Assembly (NCBI RefSeq): GCF_017876155.1
Contig: NZ_JAGINP010000004.1
Coordinates: forward strand, 124,001-188,000
Origin: Azospirillum rugosum
GTDB lineage: Bacteria; Pseudomonadota; Alphaproteobacteria; Azospirillales; Azospirillaceae
Reading direction: 5' to 3'
Length of the DNA: 64,000 bases
Under the pieces are notes generated by a model. The model was not told where the DNA came from and did no database searches. It worked only from the letters and a program-made list of their open reading frames with translations. The position numbers were made by a program, and so were the translations under genes. Below are positions 43,196 through 52,366 of the stretch, piece by piece (the stretch's first letter is position 1; each line of letters begins with the position of its first letter).

Positions 43196-44905
43196 CTACA
43201 CCCCAACCAACTCAAACCTATCCACATCCACCAGCCCGCGATCCGTGATCTTCAGATGCGGAATCACCGGAAGCGGGAGGAAGGCCAGTTGCAGGAAGGG
43301 CTCGGCCAGCGGGCAGCCCATCTCCCGCACGGACGCCCGCAGGGTGCGCAACCGGCGCTCCACGCTCTCGAAGGGCTCCAGGCTCATCAGGCCGGCCAGA
43401 GGCAGGGCGAGTTCCCCCACCACCCGGCCGTTGCGCACGGCGACGAAGCCACCCTGAAGTTCGATCAGGCGGTTGACCGCGATGGCCATGTCCGCGTCGC
43501 TGGCCCCCACCACGCAGACATTATGGCTGTCATGCCCGACCGAGGAGGCCAGCGCGCCTTCCTTGAAATCGAACCCCTGGGCGAAGCCGCGGCCGACGTT
43601 GCGGTTCGTGCCATGGCGGGCGAAGACGCAGATCTTCAGGATGTCGCGCTCCGGGTCGGCGACGAGGTTGCCGCCCTTCGAGGGCACCTCCAGCCGCCGG
43701 TGCTCCGTGATGATCTTGCCCGGCAGCACGCCGATGACCGATTGGACGGACCCGCCGCCCGGCACCGCGAAATCCTCCGCCGTCACCGGGTCGAGCTTCA
43801 CGGAGTTCAGCCCCACCGGCTCCACCGCCGGGCGGCCGGCGAAGCTGTCCTCCGTCACCACCCGGCCGCCGCGGATGACGCGGTTGATGGCGCAACTCTC
43901 CAAATCGTCCAGCAGCACGAGGTCGGCGCGCTGCCCCGGCGCCACCACGCCGCGGTCGAACAGGCCGAAGCCGCGCGCCGCCGACCAGGTCGCCGCGCGA
44001 TAGACGTGGGCCACCGGCGCGCCGAGCCGAATGGCGCTGCGGATCAGGTGGTCCATGTGTCCCTCCTCGGCGATGTCGAGGGGGTTGCGGTCGTCGGTGC
44101 AGAAGCCCAGGAAGGGGGAGGTCTCCGGCTGGATCACCGGGGCCAGCGCGTGCACGTCCTTCGACACCGACCCGTCGCGGATCAGCACCTGCATGCCCTT
44201 GCGCAGCTTCTCCATCGCCTCCGGCACGCTGGTCGTCTCGTGGCAGTTGCGGATGCCGCAGGAGAGGTAGGCGTTCAGCTCCCGCCCGCTCAGCAGCGGG
44301 GCGTGGCCGTCGATGTGCCGTCCATCAAACGCCGCCAGCTTGTCCAGCACGCCGTCCACCTTGTGGAAGACGCCGGGGAAGTTCATGAACTCCGCCAGCC
44401 CCAGCACCTTCGGGTGGTCCTTGTGGCGATTGAGGTCCGGCGCCTCCAGCCGCGCGCCGGATGTCTCCAGTTCCGTCGCCGGCACGCAGGAGGACAGCTG
44501 CACCCGCAGGTCCATCACCGTCCCGCCGGCGCTGTCGAGGAAGTAGCGCAGCCCAGCCTCGCCCAGCACATTGCAGATCTCGTGGGGGTCGCAGATCGCC
44601 GTGGTGGTGCCGCGCGGCAGGACGCAGCGGTCGAACTCCTGCGGGGTGACGCAGGTGGATTCGCAATGGACGTGGGTGTCGATGAAGCCAGGCACGACGG
44701 TCAGGCCGCGCCCGTCGATCTCCTCCACCCCGTCGTAGGATTCATAGGTGCCGACGATCCGGTCGCCGCAGACGGCGACGTCGCCCTCGGCGATCTCGCC
44801 GGTCACGACGTTCAGGAAGCGGGTGTTCTTGATGACCAGATCGGCCTTGGCCTCGCCCAGCGCCTGCCCGATGCGCCGTTTCAGTTCGTCCCGGCTGACC
44901 GTCAT
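43196..44905 (-). CDS. ade: Adenine deaminase
   Basis: A 569-residue amidohydrolase converting adenine to hypoxanthine. The metal motif is DTHVHCEST, and the family pattern continues with GTTTAICDPHEICNVLG, HIDGHAPLLSG, SCGIRNCHETTSVPEAMEKL and a late Asp in GFCTDDRNPLD. AGGAGGGG precedes the ATG. It is a single gene reading towards the long inverted repeat. The length matches the typical adenine deaminase (about 570). Confidence 0.95.
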   Translation of the reverse strand: MTVSRDELKRRIGQALGEAKADLVIKNTRFLNVVTGEIAEGDVAVCGDRIVGTYESYDGVEEIDGRGLTVVPGFIDTHVHCESTCVTPQEFDRCVLPRGTTTAICDPHEICNVLGEAGLRYFLDSAGGTVMDLRVQLSSCVPATELETSGARLEAPDLNRHKDHPKVLGLAEFMNFPGVFHKVDGVLDKLAAFDGRHIDGHAPLLSGRELNAYLSCGIRNCHETTSVPEAMEKLRKGMQVLIRDGSVSKDVHALAPVIQPETSPFLGFCTDDRNPLDIAEEGHMDHLIRSAIRLGAPVAHVYRAATWSAARGFGLFDRGVVAPGQRADLVLLDDLESCAINRVIRGGRVVTEDSFAGRPAVEPVGLNSVKLDPVTAEDFAVPGGGSVQSVIGVLPGKIITEHRRLEVPSKGGNLVADPERDILKICVFARHGTNRNVGRGFAQGFDFKEGALASSVGHDSHNVCVVGASDADMAIAVNRLIELQGGFVAVRNGRVVGELALPLAGLMSLEPFESVERRLRTLRASVREMGCPLAEPFLQLAFLPLPVIPHLKITDRGLVDVDRFELVGV

Positions 44906-44959
44906 GCCCCGCCCCCTCCTGGTTTCAGAGTCTGAAGGTGGAGGGCGGCGGAGCCTGCT

Positions 44960-45871
44960 TCAATCGGGTTTTCCGTAACTCTTGGTGACGGCGCGGCTCC
45001 AGTCCTTGCCGTCGCAGGCGGGCTTTTCCACCGACTGGACCAGAGCCAGCGCGGCGCCCTCCACCCGGTAGCGCCACTTCACGCCGCAGTCGCCCGCCCC
45101 ACGCGCCAGTTCGAACAGTTCCACCACGTCGCCCTTCACCGACGGGGCGCCGAGCGGAACGGCCTGCGGGTCGAGCCGGCGCTTGCCCTGCTCCACCACC
45201 TCCACCGCCAGCCGCGCGGCGGTCCCCTTGGCCTTGTCGACCACGAAGGGCGTGGTGGAGCACTGGTAGGCGCCGCAGTCCTGCGCGACCGCGACGAACA
45301 ACCGCCCGTCCGGCAGAGCCCCGGCGTAGGTGAAGCCGGCGTAGCGCTCGTAGGGCGACATCACCTCCGCCTCGCCGCCAGCACCAGGGACGGGCGGGTC
45401 GGGGAAGAGGCTGGTCAGGACATAGGCGACGAAGGCGATTTCCTCCTCCGCTCCCGGGCCGGCCTCGGCCAGCGGGTCGATGGGCTGGGCCTTGGCCAGC
45501 GCCGCCGGCAGGATGCGCGGCCCGGCCTTCGCGATGACCGCGCGCAGCCGCTGGTCGTAGAGCGTCACCAGAGCCGCCCGTCCATCGTTTCCATTGGCTT
45601 CATTCGCCGCTTTGTAGGCCCGCGCGCGCTCCAGCAGCCAGCGCACCTGGTCGCCCTTCAGCGACGCCGCCTGCTCCGCCGGCAGGCCGTCCAGCGCCAT
45701 CCGGTAGGCCCGGTCGAGCAGCCGGTCCATGGCCGACAGGGTCGCGTCGGCGCACACCGCCTTCTCAGCCGGCTGGGATGCCTTCGCGCAGTCGAAGCTC
45801 GGCGGCTGCGCGGCCACAGCGGGCGCCGTCAGCGGCAAGAGGAGGAGAACGGCGACGAGGGTCTGGCGCAT
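44960..45871 (-). CDS. Exported LprI-like (DUF1311) protein
   Basis: A 303-residue secreted protein. The signal peptide ends at VAAQ (residue 22), followed by SFDCAKASQPAEKAVCADAT with paired Cys and LSAMDRLLDRAYRMAL, the LprI/DUF1311 domain, and WLLERARAYK. This domain is associated with lysozyme inhibition in mycobacteria; the rest (residues 120-303) is unrelated and has several Cys (DCGAYQCSTTPF, AGDCGVKWRY), suggesting disulphides. It is the gene downstream of a lipoprotein gene on the same strand, 99 bases apart. Envelope or lysozyme-protection role is inferred. Confidence 0.75.
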   Translation of the reverse strand: MRQTLVAVLLLLPLTAPAVAAQPPSFDCAKASQPAEKAVCADATLSAMDRLLDRAYRMALDGLPAEQAASLKGDQVRWLLERARAYKAANEANGNDGRAALVTLYDQRLRAVIAKAGPRILPAALAKAQPIDPLAEAGPGAEEEIAFVAYVLTSLFPDPPVPGAGGEAEVMSPYERYAGFTYAGALPDGRLFVAVAQDCGAYQCSTTPFVVDKAKGTAARLAVEVVEQGKRRLDPQAVPLGAPSVKGDVVELFELARGAGDCGVKWRYRVEGAALALVQSVEKPACDGKDWSRAVTKSYGKPD

Positions 45872-45970
45872 GGCGGTCTGGCCGAAGTCGGTCTGGGACT
45901 AGGGGTGCCCACCCTACCCCTCGCCGTCCGGCCCGGCCAAACTTTTCCGCAGCGTGAAAATCCCCGGCGG

Positions 45971-46411
45971 TCATTTCCGCCCGTCGCCGTACCTCCGGCA
46001 GTCCCGCTCGTCGGTTCCGGGATCGGCCCGGCCGCCGTTGGAGGTGCGGTAGCGGGCGTCGTCGCAGCGCCCGTTGTTGGCGTAGGACCGCTGATAGCGC
46101 GACCGCTCCCAGCCGTGGCGGCCCCAACCGCCGCCCCAACCGCCGCCGCCCCACCCCCGGTCGCTCGACCCGTAATAGTCGGGATAGCCCCAGCCCCGCG
46201 GGCCCCGCCGGTAGGCCGGCTCCTCATAGCCGTAGCGATAGCCGGGCACGACGTAGCCGCTGCCATAGCCGTAACCGTAAGGCGTTCCATAGGAACCGTA
46301 GGCCGGACCGCCGTCGTAGGTGGTGACCTGGAGTTCGCTGAGGTTGCAGGCCGACAGCGCGAGCATGGCCGCGGGAAGAAGGAACCGGGCAATCGTCGGG
46401 GCGGCGGTCAT
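45971..46411 (-). CDS. Gly/Tyr/Arg-rich putative lipoprotein
   Basis: A 146-residue protein. The lipobox is MLALSACNLSE with Cys at about position 22, so it is likely to be lipid-anchored. The mature part is rich in Gly, Tyr and Arg (YGSYGTPYGYGYGSGY, GWGGGGWGGGWGRHGWERS), low-complexity, with two Cys near the end. No domain is recognised. It may be a surface protein. It starts just before the divergent chemoreceptor region. Confidence 0.65.
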   Translation of the reverse strand: MTAAPTIARFLLPAAMLALSACNLSELQVTTYDGGPAYGSYGTPYGYGYGSGYVVPGYRYGYEEPAYRRGPRGWGYPDYYGSSDRGWGGGGWGGGWGRHGWERSRYQRSYANNGRCDDARYRTSNGGRADPGTDERDCRRYGDGRK

Positions 46412-46594
46412 GGGGCACCAGCGGGTGGGTGGCGGTTGAGCGATGCGCTCCTCACACCCCCATGAACATCCTGGCCGCAGCTTTATTCCCGGCCGGTGCC
46501 AGCCGGGGACGAGGAAAAGCGGAATATATCAAATTGTATGCGTGCTGAACAATAAGACGTTGGGCCGCCCCTCCCCCAAACGTCACGCGGCAAC

Positions 46595-46608
46595 TTGTCA
46601 TAGATCAA
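46595..46608 (+). promoter_or_regulatory. Candidate CRP/FNR-family box upstream of the chemoreceptor
   Basis: TTGTCATAGATCAA matches TTGAT-N4-ATCAA except for two bases in the left half-site, and is a good match to the looser TTG-N8-CAA pattern. It lies 86 bases before the MCP start, in an AT-rich region. Confidence 0.4.
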
Positions 46609-46693
46609 TTTAACATTTCGGAAACCTTGAGTGACCTCATTATCGTTGGCGAGAAAAGCGACGCAAGATCGCGGGCCATAGGGAAGACCCAAG

Positions 46694-48385
46694 ATGCTGA
46701 ACATTCTCAGAAGTCTGAAGATCGGACCCAAGGTGTACCTGCTCGTCGGCCTCCAGGTGGCGGTCGCGGCCGTCACCGGGTTGATGGGTCTTGTCGCGAT
46801 GCAGGACCTCACGGCGAAGTCCGAAGCCATCGAAAAGGCGGCCAGCCGGCAGTTCCTGGGCGAACGGCTGAACGCGCTCGTCCTGTCGGTGGTGATGGAC
46901 TCGCGCGGCGTCTACATGGCGAAGGACGCCGCGGAGGTTGAGAAGTTCGGCAAGCCCCTGCTCGCGACGCTCAAGACGTTGGGCGACCGGTTGGGCGACC
47001 TGAAGGCCCTGACCCCGCCGGACGCGCGGCCGGCGCTGGACGCCGTCGCCGCCAAGACGGAGGAGTTCGTCCGCTTCCGCACCGAACTCGTCCGCATCGC
47101 CCGCGACAAGGGCGCGCCGGAGGGGCGGCTGTACGGCGACAACGACGCGAACCGCAGCAACCGCCAGTCCCTGAACACTGCGCTGGAGGCGCTCGGCGCC
47201 GAACAGAAGGCGCTGATCGACCGCCTGCACGCGGATTTGGCGGCGGCGCAGAGCCGTTGGACCTTCCTGATGGTCGGCTTCGGCGTCGGCGGCGTGGCCT
47301 TCGGCCTGTTCCTCGCGGTGGTGGTGGCGCGCGGCATGATCGCCCGCCCGATCGGCGGCATGACCGCGGCGATGAAGGACATCGCCGCCGGCAACGTGGC
47401 GGCCGAGGTGCCGGGCACCCGCAACCGCGACGAGATCGGCGACATGGCCCGCGCGGTGCTGGTCTTCCGCGACGCCCTGAAGCGCAACCAGGATCTGGCG
47501 GAGCAGGAACGCCGGGACACCGCCCAGCGCCAGCAGCGCCAGGACCGGCTGGAGGCCCTGACCTGCGCCTTCGCCGACAAGGTCGGCGGCCTGTGCCGCA
47601 CGCTGAACGGCGAGGCCGACAGCATCCGTTCCAACGCCGAGTCCCTGACCCACGCCGCCGACGACGCCTCCCGCCGGTCCTCGACCGTGGCCGCGGCGGC
47701 GGAGCAGGCGACCGGCAACGTGCAGACCGTGGCGACCGCGACCGAGCAACTCTCCTCCTCCATCGGCGAGATCAGCGCCCGCATCGGGGAGGCCGCCCGC
47801 ATCGCCAGCGAGGCGGAGCACGAGGCCCAGCGCACCAACGTCACCATACAGGGCCTCGCCCAGACGGCGGAGAAGATCGGCGCGGTGGTCAACCTGATCA
47901 CGGAGATCGCCAGCCAGACCAACCTGCTGGCGCTCAACGCGACCATCGAGGCGGCGCGGGCGGGGGAAGCCGGCAAGGGCTTCGCGGTCGTGGCGTCGGA
48001 GGTGAAGAACCTCGCCAACCAGACCGCCCGGGCGACCGAGGAGATCTCCGCCCAGATCGTCGCCATCCAGGCGGAGACGCAGCAGGCGGTGGGCGCCATC
48101 AGCGGCATCGTCGGCACCATCGAGCGCATCAACGACATCAGCGCCGGCGTCGCCGCCGCGGTGGAGGAGCAGGGGGCCGCGACCCGCGAGATCACCCGCA
48201 ACGTCCAGGAAGCCGCCGTCGGCACGCAGGAGGTGTCGGTGACCATCTCCGGCGTGTCCCAGGCGGCCAACCGCACCGGCGAGGCGGCCGGCGGGCTGCT
48301 CGGCGCCGCCCAGGGCCTGACCGTCCACGCCCGCACCCTGCAAAGCGACGTGGACGACTTCGCCCGCCAGATGAAGGCGGTGTAA
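46694..48385 (+). CDS. Methyl-accepting chemotaxis protein
   Basis: A 563-residue chemoreceptor. One N-terminal helix (11-38) precedes a periplasmic sensor of about 150 residues in the four-helix style ([20 protein letters not shown]), then a second helix (about 194-217), HAMP domain ([20 protein letters not shown]) and a long signalling coiled coil. The tip motif is [21 protein letters not shown] with [20 protein letters not shown], the classic MCP hairpin. No C-terminal pentapeptide for methylase docking is seen. It probably senses a small ligand or redox state, not identifiable. An FNR-like box lies upstream, and a strong terminator follows. Confidence 0.95.
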   Translation: MLNILRSLKIGPKVYLLVGLQVAVAAVTGLMGLVAMQDLTAKSEAIEKAASRQFLGERLNALVLSVVMDSRGVYMAKDAAEVEKFGKPLLATLKTLGDRLGDLKALTPPDARPALDAVAAKTEEFVRFRTELVRIARDKGAPEGRLYGDNDANRSNRQSLNTALEALGAEQKALIDRLHADLAAAQSRWTFLMVGFGVGGVAFGLFLAVVVARGMIARPIGGMTAAMKDIAAGNVAAEVPGTRNRDEIGDMARAVLVFRDALKRNQDLAEQERRDTAQRQQRQDRLEALTCAFADKVGGLCRTLNGEADSIRSNAESLTHAADDASRRSSTVAAAAEQATGNVQTVATATEQLSSSIGEISARIGEAARIASEAEHEAQRTNVTIQGLAQTAEKIGAVVNLITEIASQTNLLALNATIEAARAGEAGKGFAVVASEVKNLANQTARATEEISAQIVAIQAETQQAVGAISGIVGTIERINDISAGVAAAVEEQGAATREITRNVQEAAVGTQEVSVTISGVSQAANRTGEAAGGLLGAAQGLTVHARTLQSDVDDFARQMKAV

Positions 48386-48402
48386 GGGGGCGCTCACGTA
48401 TG

Positions 48403-48435
48403 AAGCCCCTCTCCCGCCTCGGGAGAGGGGCTTTT
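48403..48435 (+). terminator. Rho-independent terminator after the chemoreceptor
   Basis: AAGCCCCTCTCCCG and CGGGAGAGGGGCTT form a perfect 14-base stem around CCT, followed by T residues. It probably also serves the convergent gene ending at 48446. Confidence 0.9.
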
Positions 48436-48445
48436 AATGTCCGGA

Positions 48446-48790
48446 TCAATAATCCCGGCCGGGACGGCCGCGCGGCGGGAAGCGGCTGGAGGTGGCGCGG
48501 TAGCCGCCGGGGCCTTCCGATCCGGCCTCGCTTGAGGCCTCACCGCCCTCTTCCCCCGGGGCGCGGCGGGACTGGCGGTCCATCATGCGGGCGGCTTCGG
48601 CGCGGGTGACGTTGGCTTCCAGGTCACGGATGCGCGCCTGCAAGCTTCCGATCACCGCGGTGCCCGCCTGGCGGGCCTTGAACTGCTCAAGATCCTGTTT
48701 CAGACGCACCAACTGGTTTTTCTGCTCGGCGAGGCTTGGCCCGTCCTTGCGTTTCGGGACGCGATAGACTTTCTCGTCGAATCGATTCAC
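48446..48790 (-). CDS. Hypothetical coiled-coil protein
   Basis: A 114-residue protein starting at GTG (VNRFDEKVYRVPKRKDGPSL), preceded by GGGAGAG. Residues 20-70 form a coiled coil (EQKNQLVRLKQDLEQFKARQ, RIRDLEANVTRAEAARM). The tail is Gly/Ser/Arg-rich and ends RGRPGRDY. No domain is known. The basic tail may bind nucleic acid or protein. It is leftward and convergent with the chemoreceptor gene. Confidence 0.65.
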   Translation of the reverse strand: MNRFDEKVYRVPKRKDGPSLAEQKNQLVRLKQDLEQFKARQAGTAVIGSLQARIRDLEANVTRAEAARMMDRQSRRAPGEEGGEASSEAGSEGPGGYRATSSRFPPRGRPGRDY

Positions 48791-48931
48791 AGCGTCTCTC
48801 CCAATCTGCTTTCATGCAGATTGTGCGCGAACGCGAAAACACCATCGCTCCATAAGGAATAGACCCGCGGCATTGGCCGAAGGTGGGGCCGAAGGTGGGG
48901 CCGAAGATGGAGGCGCCGATTTGGCCCCCGC

Positions 48932-49378
48932 TCAGGCGCCGTAACCTTCGTTCCCCCGCTCCGCCGCGCGTGCCGAGGCGAGGTCCTCGCGGTAGCGGCG
49001 CAGGCGCGCGTAGACCGGCCAGGCCATCCCGACCAGCGGGTCGCACCAATGGACCAGCACCATCAGGCCCAGCCCGGCGAAGCCGCCGAACAGCGCGCCG
49101 TACAGCAGCCCGCCCACAGCGCCCAACACCCACCCGTCGACGGAGCGCAGGCCGCTCCAGGCCTCCAGCGCGGCCATCCCGACGGTGGCGGCCAGGGCCA
49201 GAAGCGCGCCGACGCGGCCCGGCGCGTACCAGATGCGCAGGTCCGCGGGCGTCAGCCCGTAATCCTCCGGGATGGGACGGGCCGCGTCGTCGGACGCCGC
49301 CGCCGGTGCCGGCGCCCCGCCGCCCTGGATCACGCGCCAGCCCCGTCCGGGACGTTCATCTTGGTCAAGCCGTTCCAT
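48932..49378 (-). CDS. Hypothetical small membrane protein
   Basis: A 148-residue protein. A soluble N-terminal 50 residues (WRVIQGGGAPAPAAA, PEDYGLTPADLRIWYAPGR) precede two or three hydrophobic segments (LLALAATVGMAALEAW, GWVLGAVGGLLYGALFGGFA) and a basic end (YARLRRYREDLASA). No family is recognised. It has two membrane helices with a Gly-rich glycine-zipper-like stretch. A short hypothetical gene follows it on the left. Confidence 0.6.
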   Translation of the reverse strand: MERLDQDERPGRGWRVIQGGGAPAPAAASDDAARPIPEDYGLTPADLRIWYAPGRVGALLALAATVGMAALEAWSGLRSVDGWVLGAVGGLLYGALFGGFAGLGLMVLVHWCDPLVGMAWPVYARLRRYREDLASARAAERGNEGYGA

Positions 49379-49445
49379 CGCGCGATAGTGCGCGGACGGC
49401 GCGGCTTCGGCAACGCCTGTTTCGCAACCGACCTCAGCCCGAGCC

Positions 49446-49673
49446 TCAGCCGGGGAATTGAAGCCCGGAGGCGCGCGGCGCGGCCGTCCCGGTGCCGAAG
49501 GCGGAACGCCGGCCGGCGTCGCCCGTGACGACCTCGCAGTCCTCCGCGGACGCGTATTTCACGATGGTGCCGTCGATCAGGCGCAGGTCGTAGGATTGGC
49601 TGCCGCCCAGCGTCCGGGCGATCACCATGGCCTCGCGCCCCTGGTGGCGGACTTTCGTTCCCAACCGCAACAT
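49446..49673 (-). CDS. 75-residue hypothetical protein
   Basis: A small protein starting MLRLGTKVRHQGREAMVIAR with SYDLRLIDGTIVKYASAEDC, which looks like a small beta-barrel (an SH3-like or KOW-like strand pattern). The tail is Gly/Ala-rich. The ribosome-binding site GCGAGGAG is excellent and an EcfG-like promoter lies about 80 bases upstream, so a stress-induced small protein is likely. No known family. Confidence 0.65.
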   Translation of the reverse strand: MLRLGTKVRHQGREAMVIARTLGGSQSYDLRLIDGTIVKYASAEDCEVVTGDAGRRSAFGTGTAAPRASGLQFPG

Positions 49674-49753
49674 GGTCTCCTCGCAATTTTGTTGCTTTGT
49701 TGAACCGACCTTAACCCCGGCCATAGGAAACGGCCCTGCAACAAAAAGCGGCC

Positions 49754-49779
49754 AACAAAAGGCGGGAATCAAACGTTCC
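49754..49779 (-). promoter_or_regulatory. Candidate EcfG promoter for the 75-residue protein gene
   Basis: On the minus strand GGAAC (complement of 49775-49779) is separated by 17 bases from TGTT (49754-49757). This fits GGAAC-N16/17-CGTT with one mismatch in the -10 box. Confidence 0.4.
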
Positions 49780-49834
49780 AATACAGTACAAAACGCCGGC
49801 CCATGCCTGGCACTCGTTACTGCGGGATATGTGA

Positions 49835-50050
49835 ATGGACGACGCCGTCGAACGCCGCCTGACCGATCTGGAAAGCCGGATCGCCCACCACGAGCGGATG
49901 GCCGAGGAACTGTCCTCGGTGATGTTCGAGCAGGGGCGGACCATCGACCTGCTGACGGCGCAACTGCGCCGCCTGCGCGACCGCGTGGCCGAACTGGAGT
50001 CCGGCGCCTCCCGCGCCCCACAGGACGAGCCGCCACCGCCGCATTATTAA
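49835..50050 (+). CDS. slyX: SlyX family protein
   Basis: A 71-residue coiled-coil protein: VERRLTDLESRIAHHERMAE and VMFEQGRTIDLLTAQLRRLR match the SlyX pattern, ending with the typical Pro-rich PPPPHY tail. Function is unknown in all SlyX proteins. Upstream, AT-richer sequence separates it from the divergent small gene. The stop is 12 bases from the end of the convergent 86-residue gene. Confidence 0.9.
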   Translation: MDDAVERRLTDLESRIAHHERMAEELSSVMFEQGRTIDLLTAQLRRLRDRVAELESGASRAPQDEPPPPHY

Positions 50051-50062
50051 AAATGGGGAGCC

Positions 50063-50323
50063 TCAGCGCACGCGCCAGCCGGCCTTCGGGCCGCCCCAGG
50101 TGATCTGCGGGCCGGGCGGCGGGCGGCGGGCGCAGTCGGCCTCGGCGCAGCCGCAGGCGGGGAACAGGCAACGGTCGCCGTTCACGTCGGTCGCCTGCAC
50201 GGCCAGTTCATAGCGGGTGCCGCGCATCAGCTGCGCGCCCACGGCGCTGTTGCGCTCGTAATGTTCGACGACGGCCAGCAAACGGAGCATCCGGGCGCGC
50301 TGTCCTTTACTGTCGAGGCTCAT
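50063..50323 (-). CDS. 86-residue hypothetical protein with Cys cluster
   Basis: A small basic protein. SKGQRARMLRLLAVVEHYER at the start is followed by GTRYELAVQA and a Cys-rich CLFPACGCAEADC, then a Pro/Gly-rich end (GPQITWGGPKAGWRVR). The four Cys could bind zinc or form disulphides. GGGAGAG precedes the ATG. No family is recognised. It is convergent with slyX. Confidence 0.6.
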   Translation of the reverse strand: MSLDSKGQRARMLRLLAVVEHYERNSAVGAQLMRGTRYELAVQATDVNGDRCLFPACGCAEADCARRPPPGPQITWGGPKAGWRVR

Positions 50324-50483
50324 CTCACTCTCCCGCCTTGGCCGTCCGCACGGCGCCGGTTGCATGCCGGGCCGGTGCGGATATGAAACGGCAAGACGGG
50401 GACTTGGCTCCATCGTGCAAGCGCCTTACCCACCGCTTTCCCCGGTTGTTCCGGACGCGGTTCCCCCTTGGGGATGGGCGAGG

Positions 50484-52139
50484 CTAGGCGGCACCGGCCG
50501 TGGCGGTTGTCGTCAGGCTCTCGGACCAGCGGACGGCCCGGTTGCGGCCGTCGCGCTTGGCCCGGTAGAGCGCCTGGTCGGCGAAGCGCAGGGCCTCCGC
50601 CACGTCGGCGGAATCGGCCGGCCACTGGGCCACGCCGATGGAGCAGCCGACCTTGACCGCCTCCCCCTTCACCACGACCGGTTCGTTCACCGCGGCGATG
50701 ATCCGGGCAGCGAGATCATCCAGGTTCGGCGGCTCCGTTCCGGAGCGGGCCGGCAGGACCGCGGCGAACTCGTCGCCGCCGAGCCGGGCGACCACGTCGT
50801 CGCCGCGGAAGCAGGCGGCCAGCCGCCCGCCGACCTGGCGCAGCACGATGTCGCCGACGTCGTGCCCCAGCCGGTCGTTGATCGGCTTGAAGCCGTCCAG
50901 GTCGATGTAGAGGAAGGTGGCGGACCCGCCCCCGGAGGTCGTCGCCTCCACATACTGCTCGAAATAGCGGCGGTTCGGCAGGGCGGTCAGCCGGTCCTGG
51001 TAGGCGATGTCCTCCAGCCGGACCAGGGCCGCGTCGCGGTGGACCAGCCCGTCCACGAGGTCGCGCAGGGTCGCCGACAGCGAGGCGATCTCCGCAGACC
51101 CCGCGACGACCGGCATTTCCGCCGCGCGGTCGCCGGCGCGGATGCGCTCCGCGGCCACGGCGATGCGGCGCAGCGGGCCGGTGACGCGCCCGGCGGCCAT
51201 CCAGGCCAGCGCGCTGAACAGCAGCACCATCGCGCCGCCGACCAGCACCGATTCCACGGTCTGCGCCGTCGCCGGCGCGTAGGCGACCTCCAACGGCTGG
51301 CGGGCGATGACGCTCCAGCCCAGGCCCTTGTAGGTCAGGTGCCCGCTGCCGAACGCGTAGCCGGTGAGATAATCGCGGCCGTCCGGCCAAGTCTCCACCG
51401 TCCAGCCGCGGTCGTCGGCCTGGGCGCGGCGCACCGCGTCGATCTCCAGCTTGGCGCCCAGCAGATCGCGCGGGCCCAGCAGCACCGTCCGGTCGGCCGC
51501 AACGATGAGCAGCTCCAGCCCCGGGCGGTCCTGCATCGTCTGCATCAGCGCCCGGCGCAGCTCGCGCGTCCATTCCCAACTGAGATGGGTGGCCAGCACC
51601 GCCGCCACCCGGCCGTCCGCGTCGTGCACGGGAATGGAGATGTCGACGAACTTCATCGCCTCGCCGCTGGGGTTCGGCAGCAGGTTGGCCAGCAGCACCG
51701 CGTCGTGCACGTCGCCGACGAACAGGCCGTCCAGCCCGTTCCGGTAGACCGGCCGGGCGGAGATGTCGGCGCCGTCCAGGATGCCGTCGGTTGCCGCCAT
51801 CACCTTGCCCCGGGGGTCGACGACGCCCATCCAGGACATGGTCGGGAAGGTGGCCTTGAACTCGTCCAGCAGCCGGCGCATCGCCGCCGGGTCGTCCAGG
51901 ACGTGGGATATGCCAAGCTTGGCGAGCATCGCCACCTCGCTGGAGCGCGCCCACATGGACACGTCGAGCTGGTCGGCCATCTGGTCGGCGGCTTCGGCCA
52001 GCGACCGGCCGATCGCGTTCTCGATCCGCACGCGCGAGCGCATCCCGGTCAGGCCGGCCAGCACTACGGACACGCCCAGCACCAGCGCGGCGCTGGTCAG
52101 CGCCACCGTCGTCCGCAGCCCGCGTTCCCTGGCGACCAT
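50484..52139 (-). CDS. Membrane diguanylate cyclase (Cache-HAMP-GGDEF)
   Basis: A 551-residue enzyme making cyclic di-GMP. An N-terminal helix (8-30) is followed by an extracytoplasmic sensor of the dCache type (DGADISARPVYRNGLDGL and KFVDISIPVHDADGRVAAVL), a second helix (about 265-285), a HAMP domain and a GGDEF domain. The active site reads LGGDEF and is intact; an RxxD inhibitory site (RGDD, five residues before GGDEF) is present, so product inhibition is expected. AAGGAGG precedes ATG 52139, which fixes the start. It is a single gene; the ligand sensed is unknown. Confidence 0.93.
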   Translation of the reverse strand: MVARERGLRTTVALTSAALVLGVSVVLAGLTGMRSRVRIENAIGRSLAEAADQMADQLDVSMWARSSEVAMLAKLGISHVLDDPAAMRRLLDEFKATFPTMSWMGVVDPRGKVMAATDGILDGADISARPVYRNGLDGLFVGDVHDAVLLANLLPNPSGEAMKFVDISIPVHDADGRVAAVLATHLSWEWTRELRRALMQTMQDRPGLELLIVAADRTVLLGPRDLLGAKLEIDAVRRAQADDRGWTVETWPDGRDYLTGYAFGSGHLTYKGLGWSVIARQPLEVAYAPATAQTVESVLVGGAMVLLFSALAWMAAGRVTGPLRRIAVAAERIRAGDRAAEMPVVAGSAEIASLSATLRDLVDGLVHRDAALVRLEDIAYQDRLTALPNRRYFEQYVEATTSGGGSATFLYIDLDGFKPINDRLGHDVGDIVLRQVGGRLAACFRGDDVVARLGGDEFAAVLPARSGTEPPNLDDLAARIIAAVNEPVVVKGEAVKVGCSIGVAQWPADSADVAEALRFADQALYRAKRDGRNRAVRWSESLTTTATAGAA

Positions 52140-52366
52140 CGCCGCACCCTCCTTGCCGTCCTCGCCGCGCAGCCGAACAAGGGCGCCATGCCGGACGACC
52201 CGCGTCCGCGCGGATGGAAAAGTTCGCATACCTACTTTGATTTTTCCAGGAACAGGTGTGACCGTGCGGGGATGGCAGGGTCCACGCAGCGCGGCGGCTC
52301 GCTTCCTATGGAGGTATATCCCTGTTAAAATTCCCCACACCGTCATCATACGCGAGCCGCTCTGAC

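Noticed and set aside
49808..49823. Sigma-54 promoter before slyX (TGGCAC...ACTGC)
   Set aside because: The GG to GC spacing is 11 bases instead of 10 and the -12 element is weak.
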